From JALSRD01 sp964476595 (GTDB lineage Bacteria > Desulfobacterota > Desulfobacteria > Desulfobacterales > JALSRD01), in contig CAYZCL010000053.1 in assembly GCA_964476595.1 (NCBI GenBank), positions 70,165 through 134,164 of the forward strand: a stretch of 64,000 nucleotides of DNA. The letters are read 5' to 3'. Below the pieces are notes generated by a model. The model searched no databases. It saw only the letters and a program-made list of their open reading frames with translations, and was not told the DNA's origin. Positions 17,254 through 24,347 of this stretch are shown piece after piece. Within the stretch, counting starts at the first letter, position 1, and each line of letters opens with the position of its first letter. The position numbers and the translations under genes were made by a program.

Positions 17254-17466
17254 CTATTCGGTGTCGTACTTGAAGGAGAGCTGGACCCGGGCGCGGAAGG
17301 CCACGGCCTTGCCGTCTTCGATTTTCATGTCGAGCTTGGAGACCTCTGCGATGCGCAGATTCTTGAGGCTTTTGGAAGCGGTTTCAACGGCATTGCGGGC
17401 AGCGGCTTCCCAGGACTCGGTGCTCGTGCCGACCAGCTGGATGACTTTGTAGACACTGTCGCTCAT
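17254..17466 (-). CDS. Dodecin family flavin-binding protein
   Basis: 70 aa, exactly dodecin size. The sequence follows the family: VYKVIQLVGTSTESWEAAARNAVETASKSLKNL, then AEVSKLDMKIEDGKAVAFRARVQLSFKYD. Dodecins form hollow dodecamers that store or buffer FMN/riboflavin in bacteria; the Trp in TSTESWEAA is the residue that stacks on the isoalloxazine ring. ACAAGGAGGTCACC precedes the ATG, a strong ribosome-binding site. It stands as its own unit, with an upstream promoter at 17688-17660 and a long leader containing a perfect 10-bp hairpin. Confidence 0.93.
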   Translation of the reverse strand: MSDSVYKVIQLVGTSTESWEAAARNAVETASKSLKNLRIAEVSKLDMKIEDGKAVAFRARVQLSFKYDTE

Positions 17467-17506
17467 GGTGACCTCCTTGTACGGGTGATGGGGTTAGGGG
17501 GATGGG

Positions 17507-17529
17507 GGAAAAGCCGCGACGGCTTTTCC
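17507..17529. repeat. Perfect 10-bp inverted repeat in the dodecin leader
   Basis: GGAAAAGCCG (17507-17516), 3-nt loop, CGGCTTTTCC (17520-17529). Located 40 nt upstream of the dodecin start. No T-tract follows on the minus strand, so it could be a regulatory hairpin or end of a short leader RNA. Confidence 0.7.
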
Positions 17530-17659
17530 GGTACACTGGTGAAAGCGTCAACGGCCCGCGGTGGGGGTGTCGAGGAGATGCCGCAGCAGAAGAACCGGTG
17601 CAGGTGGAAACCGAGGTCCGCCACCGGCCGCAGGGTTGTCATCGCACACGCTGCTGATC

Positions 17660-17688
17660 AGATTAATCAAATCCCCGCGCAAAGTCAA
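17660..17688 (-). promoter_or_regulatory. Promoter upstream of dodecin
   Basis: TTGACT, 17-bp spacer, TAATCT on the minus strand. Predicted transcript starts near 17653, about 187 nt before the dodecin ATG. Confidence 0.65.
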
Positions 17689-17836
17689 GACGCATTGTCC
17701 GGCGGCGTTGCCAAAGCCACAGTATCTTACCGATATAGCAGAGTTTTCATGCCCTGCCGGCTTCGATTCCTCACCGGGTTTCGCATGCTGACTACCGGAG
17801 GGCAATCATTCCTTATGGCTGCACGATCCGTCGGTA

Positions 17837-19324
17837 TCAGCCGGGCCGCCACTGACGGATGTGAATCAGGCCGGGAAAGGCCCGCGGCTTGTAGATGGAT
17901 TTGTCCAGCAGCACCCGCAGGCACTCCTGAATGCCCTCGGACATGGTGGGATGGGGGTGGACCGTTTTGAGCACGTCCCGGATGCCCTTGTCCTGGTCCA
18001 TGAGCATGGCGATGGACATGATGGTGTTGGACACCTGGGGACCGGCGGCGCGCATACCCAGGATGCGGCCTTCCGGGTCGTCGCTGACGATGATCTTGAC
18101 GAAACCGCTGGTGGCGTGCATGGCCAGCGCACGGCTCAGTAGGCGGTTGGCGTACACCGCCACACGGTAGGCGATGCGCTTGCGGCGGCAAGCTTTTTCG
18201 TTTCGGCCCACCGCCGCTACGGGCGGGTTGAAGAACATGACCGTCGACATGTTGGCGTAGTTCAGCGGCCAGCGGTTGGCGCCGCAGATCACCTTGGCGG
18301 CGTAGCGCCCCTGGGTTTCAGCGATGTTGACCAGCGCCGGGTGGGCGGTGACGTCCCCGGCCGCAAAGATGTTGCCGGACACCCGGCAGTTGCGGTCGGT
18401 CTGCAGAAAACCCCGCTCGTCCGGGTAGATGCCGGCGGCGTCCAGGTCGAGAGGCTCGAGGTTGGGGGTGCGGCCGATGGCGATCAGGGCGGCGTCCACG
18501 CTGAGCACCTGCGAATGGCCGTCCTTGAAGTCCAGCACGGCCTCCAGCCGTTCGCCCCGGGCCTTGATGCCGCGCAGGATGGCGGAGTGGATGATCTCCA
18601 CGCCGTGGCGCCTCAGGTGAGTGCTCACGAATTCGCCGACGTCGTCGTCCTCGAAGGGCAGGATGCGCTCGGCGTAATCCACCAGGGTGACCCGCGTCTG
18701 CCCGAAGTTCGAGAAAATGGTGGCGTACTCGCAGCCGATGATGCCGGCACCTACGATGATCAGGCGCCGGGGGAAACGCTTGAGCTGCAGGATACCGTCC
18801 GAGTCGAAAACCCGTCGCTGGTCCACGGCCACGCCGGGAAAAGGCCGCGGCCGGGAGCCGGTGGCGATGATGAAATGCCTTGCGTGAACATCCTCGCGGC
18901 TTCCGTCCGGGTAGCGCACCTCCAGCTTGCGGGAGGAGAGAAACGATCCGCGACCGCGCTTGAGGGTGATGGAGCCGGGGCCCTGCCGGCGCCGGGGGGA
19001 AAAGGTCTCCAGCTGGGACAGCATCTGGTACTGCTTCTCCCGCACAGCCCGGAACACCGAGCGTCGTACTGCCCGGTAGTCCACCGTGAGCCCGGAGGTG
19101 CGGTAGCCGCGGTCCACCCGGGAGGCGATGGAGAAGTCTTTGGACAGTTCCCACAGGGTCTTGGAGGCCAGTGCGCCGTTTCGGACACCGGCGCCGCCCA
19201 CTTGGCCCCCCTCCACCACGCAGACGTGCCGCCCCAGGTCCAGGGCCCGCATGGCGGCGGCGAAGCCGCCCGGCCCGCACCCGATGATGCAGATGTCGAA
19301 CGGCTGGCTATCGGCGGGTTCCAT
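17837..19324 (-). CDS. Dihydrolipoamide-dehydrogenase-like flavoprotein lacking both redox cysteines
   Basis: 495 aa class I pyridine nucleotide-disulfide oxidoreductase fold: FAD-binding GCGPGG at 15-20, the ATGSRPRPFPG block, second dinucleotide site IIVGAGIIGCEYA, the FAD-binding IFAAGDVTAHPALVNIA and a C-terminal dimer domain ending in the catalytic pair-like HPHPTMSEGIQE. The redox motif GGTCxxxGCxPSK of the family is instead GGAGVRNGALASK (43-55): Gly46 and Ala51 replace both cysteines. A disulfide-based reaction is therefore excluded; a transhydrogenase-, quinone- or other NAD(P)H-dependent role is possible. Starts 32 bp after the ABC gene, last in the dynamin operon. Confidence 0.88.
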   Translation of the reverse strand: MEPADSQPFDICIIGCGPGGFAAAMRALDLGRHVCVVEGGQVGGAGVRNGALASKTLWELSKDFSIASRVDRGYRTSGLTVDYRAVRRSVFRAVREKQYQMLSQLETFSPRRRQGPGSITLKRGRGSFLSSRKLEVRYPDGSREDVHARHFIIATGSRPRPFPGVAVDQRRVFDSDGILQLKRFPRRLIIVGAGIIGCEYATIFSNFGQTRVTLVDYAERILPFEDDDVGEFVSTHLRRHGVEIIHSAILRGIKARGERLEAVLDFKDGHSQVLSVDAALIAIGRTPNLEPLDLDAAGIYPDERGFLQTDRNCRVSGNIFAAGDVTAHPALVNIAETQGRYAAKVICGANRWPLNYANMSTVMFFNPPVAAVGRNEKACRRKRIAYRVAVYANRLLSRALAMHATSGFVKIIVSDDPEGRILGMRAAGPQVSNTIMSIAMLMDQDKGIRDVLKTVHPHPTMSEGIQECLRVLLDKSIYKPRAFPGLIHIRQWRPG

Positions 19325-19356
19325 GGTTCGTGCCTACACCGCCCCCGACGCGCCTG

Positions 19357-20886
19357 TCAATCGAAAACCCCGGCGGCGGCCGGATCCGGGGTGGCCCGCA
19401 CGGTGACCTTCCCGCTCCCGTCGAGCACCAGCAGGTGCGATATGCACGCCGGCAGTTCGTCGCGGTGGTGGGTGGCGTAGAGCAGGGTGGTGCCGGAGGC
19501 GGCGATGACCGCCAGCGTGTCGGCGATGCGGCGGCGGTTGGCGGGGTCCAGGCCCTGGCAGGGTTCGTCCAGCACCAGGATGCGCGGCGATTTGACCGCC
19601 GCGCGGGCGATCAGCACCAGGCGCTGCTGGCCATAGGAGAGCTGGTCGAAGAAGCGGTCGGCCAGGTCCTGCAGTCCCAGCCGGTTCAGCCAGCGTTCGG
19701 CCAGTGCGCGCTGGCACGGGTCGGGTCGGCGGTAGAGGCCGATGCTGTCGAAAAAGCCCGAGGCCGTGACGTCCGCACAGCGAAGACATTGGCGGTAGGC
19801 GGTCTGCAGGCGGCCCGAGACCACACCGATGTGACGGCGCAGCTCGGCCGCGGTTTCGCCGCTGCCCTTGCGGCGGCCGAAGATGGTGATGTTGTTGGCG
19901 TAAGCCTGGGGGTGGTCTTGGCTCACCAGGGACAGCAGGGTGGTTTTCCCGCTGCCGTTGGGCCCCACAACAGCCCAGTGTTCGCCCGGGCGCACCTGCC
20001 AGTCGACGGCGTCCAGGACCACGTGCCGGCCATAGGCTACCGTGACGGATCGCATGTCCACCAGCGGGAGCGCCCTGTGCGGGGCGGCCGCTGCGGAGGA
20101 CGCCCGGAGCTGAACGGGGGCGGGGTCTGCGTAAAGCTCCCGCAGTCGCCGGGGGGTCAGCACACTCCGGCGGGGACCCTGAAACGCCACGCGGCCCTCC
20201 CGAAGGGCGATCACGTGGGTGATGCCGCGGTTTACGGCTTCGAAGCGGTGGGTGACCAGCACCAGCTGCCGGCCAAGGCCGATCCGGTTGTCCAGAATCT
20301 GTGACAGATTGCGCGAGGCGTTCTCGTCCAGGCCCTCGAAGGGTTCGTCCAGCACCAGCACGGCCGGGTCGGCGGCCAGGGCACGGGCGATGAGCACCTG
20401 TCGCATCTCGCCGCTGGAAAGCGCCGTGATGTCCCGCCGCAGCAGGTGCGCGATGCCCAGCGCCGCCGCGGCGGGACGAACGGCCCGGGCATCGCGCAGC
20501 CCCTCGCCGATGACCGCTGCGGCGGTGGTTATCCGGAAGGGGTGCCCGCTGAAACTGCGGGCCTCGGCGTGCAGGGCCTCTCGGGCCATCAGGCGGCCCT
20601 GCAGTTCGAAGGAAACGTAGCCGATGCGCCGGGCATCGGCAAACGGCCCCCGGCGGTGCACACGGCCGGCGACCACCGGTGTCCTGCCGCACAGCACCCC
20701 CACCAGGGTGGACTTGCCCGAACCGTTGGGGCCGACGACGGCCCACTGTTCCCCGGCGCGAATACGCCAGTCGGTGCCGGCCAGGATTCGCCGGTCACGG
20801 ATGCGCAGCGTGGCCGCCTCCAGCGCGAACAGCGGTACTTGATCCGATTCGCACCGCGTCGATTTCCGTCCTTCGGCGATCTTCAT
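19357..20886 (-). CDS. Tandem-ABC ATPase, ModF-like
   Basis: 509 aa with two complete ABC modules in one chain and no membrane segment. Module 1: Walker A GPNGSGKST, signature LSSGEMRQVLIARAL, Walker B VLVLDEPFEGLD. Module 2: GPNGSGKTT, LSYGQQRLVLIARAA, ILVLDEPCQGLD, then a LLYATHHRDELPACISH switch region. This is the arrangement of ModF/PhrA-type proteins, whose role (sometimes tied to molybdate or DNA repair) is not firmly known. I start at 20886, which overlaps the previous stop as ATGA; the frame is open 44 codons further upstream but that is antisense-like GC sequence. No ModABC genes are nearby. Confidence 0.88.
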   Translation of the reverse strand: MKIAEGRKSTRCESDQVPLFALEAATLRIRDRRILAGTDWRIRAGEQWAVVGPNGSGKSTLVGVLCGRTPVVAGRVHRRGPFADARRIGYVSFELQGRLMAREALHAEARSFSGHPFRITTAAAVIGEGLRDARAVRPAAAALGIAHLLRRDITALSSGEMRQVLIARALAADPAVLVLDEPFEGLDENASRNLSQILDNRIGLGRQLVLVTHRFEAVNRGITHVIALREGRVAFQGPRRSVLTPRRLRELYADPAPVQLRASSAAAAPHRALPLVDMRSVTVAYGRHVVLDAVDWQVRPGEHWAVVGPNGSGKTTLLSLVSQDHPQAYANNITIFGRRKGSGETAAELRRHIGVVSGRLQTAYRQCLRCADVTASGFFDSIGLYRRPDPCQRALAERWLNRLGLQDLADRFFDQLSYGQQRLVLIARAAVKSPRILVLDEPCQGLDPANRRRIADTLAVIAASGTTLLYATHHRDELPACISHLLVLDGSGKVTVRATPDPAAAGVFD

Positions 20887-21806
20887 CTCGAAAGGTCGTT
20901 GTCGATTTCCGACTGCAGTTTCCGCTGGTTTGCGAACTCGCGGTGTTTGTCGATGAGATAGTCCGTGCGGTCCACCTCGTGAAGCTGCACGGCGTAGCGC
21001 TGGGTAAGGTCGAACCACTCCCGGATACGCCGGGACCGCGCTTGCGGACCGTCCTGGCCCAGGGTGTCCATGTAGACCACCAGTGCCAGGAAATAGCGCA
21101 TGGCGTTGCGCTCGACGATGCCGCGCACGCCGCCGACGTAATCGTCCCCGGCGGCGCCTTCCGCCGGATGGCTGAAACCCACCTTGTTGCGGCCCAGGGT
21201 CGCGAGGTAGGCGCGTGTGGCCATGCGGCTGGCCAGGCTCTGGCGGTAGGACAGCGAAAAGTGCAGCAGCACGTCTTTTTCGTTCATGCGCTCAGCCTCC
21301 AGCCGGAAGCGGTGATCCCGGGTGGAAAGTTCCCCCTTTTCGGCCGTCAGCAGCACCACCAGCCGCCGCCGGTCGCGTTCGACCACCCGGAAACGGTAGT
21401 CCATGCGCGTGGCGTCTGCCGGCGGCTGGTAGAATTTGCGGCCGGCGTAAATGCTCAGCACGGGATCCGGCGCGGTCCGCCAGGTGCAGGCCTTGACGTT
21501 GAGGTGCAGGGTCACGAACCGGCACCAGTCGCGGGGACGACTCAGGGCCTGCGCGAGGTCCACCAGGCGGTAATGCACGATGCTGTACACGTCGGCCCTC
21601 AGCCGTTTCTTGTCGACCTCCGAGTGGACGTAGACCGGTTGGCCGGGCAGCAGCGGCAGCCGTCCGTCGTGCATGGCGCGGTAAATCCCGGCCAGTCCCG
21701 GGTCCGGCGGTGCGGCGGTGTCGTTCGCCGAGGCCGGGCTGCTCAGCGATGCCGCGGCCACCAGCGCCAGCATGAACAGGCAGGTGAGGAGGCGTCCGGC
21801 TTTCAT
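20883..21806 (-). CDS. Unknown exported protein
   Basis: 307 aa. A clear signal peptide (MKAGRLLTCLFMLALVAAASL, cleavage near ASA-N) makes it periplasmic. I do not recognise the family. The mature part is mixed alpha/beta: PVYVHSEVDKKRLRADVYSIVH, an RPRDWCRFVTLHLNVKACTW stretch with two cysteines that could form a disulfide, an IYAGRKFYQPP segment and a long charged helical C-terminus. The start overlaps the HAD gene stop by 4 bp and the stop overlaps the ABC start by 4 bp, so it is firmly part of the dynamin operon. A ligand-binding role is only a guess. Confidence 0.8.
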   Translation of the reverse strand: MKAGRLLTCLFMLALVAAASLSSPASANDTAAPPDPGLAGIYRAMHDGRLPLLPGQPVYVHSEVDKKRLRADVYSIVHYRLVDLAQALSRPRDWCRFVTLHLNVKACTWRTAPDPVLSIYAGRKFYQPPADATRMDYRFRVVERDRRRLVVLLTAEKGELSTRDHRFRLEAERMNEKDVLLHFSLSYRQSLASRMATRAYLATLGRNKVGFSHPAEGAAGDDYVGGVRGIVERNAMRYFLALVVYMDTLGQDGPQARSRRIREWFDLTQRYAVQLHEVDRTDYLIDKHREFANQRKLQSEIDNDLSR

Positions 21807-22480
21807 GCGGGCGGCAGGAGCGATCGAATTCGTGCGGCGTCCAGTTCCCGCAGGCTGTCCACGACCAGGTCGGCCGCCGCCAACTGCCGGCGGGGGGCGG
21901 TGCCGGTGACGGCCACCACGGCGCAGCCGGCCGCCTTGCCGGCTTCCACGCCCACCGGCGCGTCTTCCACCACCACGCAGCGTTCGGGCGGCAGCGAGAT
22001 TTTGCCGGCCGCCTTGAGAAAGACCTCGGGGTGCGGTTTGCCGTGGCGGATTTCGCCGCCGTCGGTGGTGGCCTCGAAGAGGCCGCCGGCCGGCAGGCGG
22101 GACAGCACGGCGCGCACGTTCTCCAGCGGGCCCGAGGACCCGATGGCCAGGCGTGCACCGGCCGCGTGCAGCGCCCGCACCAAGTCCGATGCGCCCGCCT
22201 TTTCCGGGAAACGGCGCGTGATGACCTGTCGGAAAATAGCTTCTTTCTCGTCACCCAGGGCCACGTAGCGGTCTTTTTCCAGCGAGGGGAAAAGGCCGGC
22301 GAAAATGTCCGCGTTGGTCTGTCCGAAAGTGGCGGCGAACTGCTCCTCGCTGATGTCCAGGCCGTGATTGCGCAGCATGCGCCGCCAGGCCTCGAAGTGT
22401 GCCTCGTAGCTGTCGATGAGCACGCCGTCCATATCGAAGATGACTCCCCAGGGGGAGCCGGAATCACTGGTTTGCGCCAT
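21803..22480 (-). CDS. HAD-superfamily phosphatase (beta-phosphoglucomutase-like)
   Basis: 225 aa. HAD motif I FDMDGVLIDSYEAHFEAW with the nucleophile and acid aspartates, motif II IGSSGPLENV, motif III GKPHPEVFLKAA and motif IV VVVEDAPVGVEAGKAAG are all present, with an alpha-helical C1 cap between motifs I and II. This is the subfamily of beta-phosphoglucomutases and small sugar-phosphate phosphatases. It overlaps the upstream GTPase gene by 17 bp and the exported protein gene by 4 bp. The substrate is unknown. Confidence 0.9.
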   Translation of the reverse strand: MAQTSDSGSPWGVIFDMDGVLIDSYEAHFEAWRRMLRNHGLDISEEQFAATFGQTNADIFAGLFPSLEKDRYVALGDEKEAIFRQVITRRFPEKAGASDLVRALHAAGARLAIGSSGPLENVRAVLSRLPAGGLFEATTDGGEIRHGKPHPEVFLKAAGKISLPPERCVVVEDAPVGVEAGKAAGCAVVAVTGTAPRRQLAAADLVVDSLRELDAARIRSLLPPA

Positions 22481-24347
22481 GTTCGGTCTCGATTCGGTTG
22501 GTGTTTTCCGGCTGCGCCGGCAGATGCCGGCCGGCGCCTGCGTCGTCGTCGGGTCGGTCCGTTCTGCGGCCGACGGCGCCCGCCAGGGGCAGCACCTGGT
22601 CGAGCAGCACGGCCACCTGGTCCTCCAGCGGCGCGGCGGCCGCCGGGGAGAGGCCGGCCAGCTGCCGGCGGGCGGTTTCGAGGGTTTTTTTCAACACCCG
22701 CTCGGGGCGCGCCAACAGGCGCAGGGCGCCCTGGAGCAGGAAGAAACTCAAGAAGAGGATCACCCCGGCGGCCACGGCCGCGTGCAGGAAGAACCCGCTG
22801 TCGAGGTAGTGGCCGCCGAAAAAACCGCTGACCGTCAGCCAGCCGGTGTAGGCCAGCACGGCCAGTACCGGCAGATTGAAGAGCAGTTGTACCGGCCCGC
22901 TGCTCATGGCGCGTGCCGCGCGCTCCGTCTCGGCCGCCAGGGCCGTGTCCCAGGTGAGGGCCAGGTCGCGGCCCACGCTTTCCCCCTGCCGCACCAGCGT
23001 GCCGGTCCGGCGTACGGCCGGGTCGAATCCCGCCGCCACTAGGTCTTCGGCCACCGCCGGCCAGTCTTTCAGCAGGGTCAGGCGGTAGCGCTCGAAGGCC
23101 GGTTCGGCGCCGGCGGTTTCCGGCAGGGCCGGCTCCCCGTCGGAGGACGGCCGCAACATGCGGCCCACCAGCCGGCCGGGTCGCAGCATCTGGCCGAGCC
23201 CGCCGCCGAAGTGGAGCAACCGCGACCAGCCCGCCACCAGCCATCCCACCGGCCCCGACCAGCGCTGGGAGAGCTGCCGGTAGAGCAGTGCGCTGGTGCC
23301 CGCCGGGAGGCCGGACTGGCGCGAGGCCAGCACTTCCAGGGCATCCGAAAAGGCCCGGCGGTGCACCGCCTCGATGTCGCGGCGGGCTTTTTCCAGCTGC
23401 GGACCCACGGCGATGACCGCTTCTCGCGCCTGCCGCCACACGTAGTCGCGCAACGCCTCGGCGTTTCGTACGCGGCGGTCGGCAGCGAATCCGGGCCGGT
23501 TGTAGGCCCCGAAGACCAGGTCGCGCAGCGTCTCGAACTGGTCGAATCCATGCCGCGGACGCGCCTGGGGGGCCCAGGCCGGTCGTCGCAGGTGGCTGCG
23601 CGCCGACAGGCACAGCACCTGTTCCACGGTCCGCGGCCAGGCATCGGCCAGGTACTGCTCAAATTCGGGCAGGATCACTTCCCGCAGCTCGTTTTCGTCC
23701 AGTCGGTCGCAGCGGTTGAGCACCGCCACCAGGGACTGGCCGTCGAACAGCGCCACGAAAGGCGCCAGCACGTCGGCGTGATCGCGGGTCTTGGGGTTTT
23801 CGGCGTTGAAAACGCAGATCAGGATGTCCGACAGCCCGATGGCCTCCTGCAGCAGGGCCAGGTGACGCTGCTGCTCGGTGGAATCCGTGTCCGGGGTGTC
23901 GATGAGAATCACGTGTTCCAGCGCGGCCGCCGCCGGGCTGGAGCGCAGCGTCACTTCCTGCCCGCCCAGGCGCCGGCGCAGCTGGCCGGCGTCGTCCGGA
24001 TCCCGGCTGAGCACCACCAGGTTCCGGGTGGTGGGCCGCTCGGTGCCGGTCGCCGAGAGCTCGTCCACCCCGGCCAGGGCGTTGAGCAGTGTCGACTTTC
24101 CCGACCCGCAGGGACCGATGAGCGTCACCACCAGCTTGTAGTCCAGCCGTTCGGCCAGGGCGTCGATGATCTCCAGGGCGCGGCTGCACTGCTGCTGCAG
24201 GCCGGCCGCCGGGCGCCACAGGGGCACCCTGGCCAGCGCCTCCCTCAGCTGGTGCACGTCGCGGCGCACCGTCTGGATGCGTCCGGCGGCCTCCAGGGCC
24301 ATGGCCTGGCGCTCGGGAATCAGTTGGTTTTCAGGGCGCTGCGGCAT
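22464..24347 (-). CDS. Dynamin-like GTPase with two membrane segments
   Basis: 627 aa. G1 P-loop GPCGSGKST at residues 78-86, G3 IDTPDTDSTEQQ and G4 LNRCDRLDE are intact, so it should bind and hydrolyse GTP. A long helical middle region follows, and near residues 520-580 two hydrophobic segments (LLFNLPVLAVLAYTGWLTV and AAVAAGVILFLSFFLLQGAL) separated by a short loop, as in bacterial dynamin-like or YfjP-type GTPases. It is read from the ATG at 24347, 28 bp inside the preceding GTPase gene. The two tandem, unequal GTPases suggest a heteromeric membrane-remodelling or membrane-sensing complex. Confidence 0.82.
   Translation of the reverse strand: MPQRPENQLIPERQAMALEAAGRIQTVRRDVHQLREALARVPLWRPAAGLQQQCSRALEIIDALAERLDYKLVVTLIGPCGSGKSTLLNALAGVDELSATGTERPTTRNLVVLSRDPDDAGQLRRRLGGQEVTLRSSPAAAALEHVILIDTPDTDSTEQQRHLALLQEAIGLSDILICVFNAENPKTRDHADVLAPFVALFDGQSLVAVLNRCDRLDENELREVILPEFEQYLADAWPRTVEQVLCLSARSHLRRPAWAPQARPRHGFDQFETLRDLVFGAYNRPGFAADRRVRNAEALRDYVWRQAREAVIAVGPQLEKARRDIEAVHRRAFSDALEVLASRQSGLPAGTSALLYRQLSQRWSGPVGWLVAGWSRLLHFGGGLGQMLRPGRLVGRMLRPSSDGEPALPETAGAEPAFERYRLTLLKDWPAVAEDLVAAGFDPAVRRTGTLVRQGESVGRDLALTWDTALAAETERAARAMSSGPVQLLFNLPVLAVLAYTGWLTVSGFFGGHYLDSGFFLHAAVAAGVILFLSFFLLQGALRLLARPERVLKKTLETARRQLAGLSPAAAAPLEDQVAVLLDQVLPLAGAVGRRTDRPDDDAGAGRHLPAQPENTNRIETEHGANQ

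Larger units (their letters stand above)
17467..17836. other. 370-bp intergenic region with dodecin leader
   Basis: No gene recognised on either strand. Contains the dodecin promoter (17660-17688), a leader of about 185 nt and the hairpin at 17507-17529. I compared the leader by eye with the FMN riboswitch core and saw no match. Confidence 0.5.

Noticed and set aside
17467..17653. FMN riboswitch before dodecin
   Set aside because: The conserved core of the RFN element is not present in the leader when read by eye on the minus strand.
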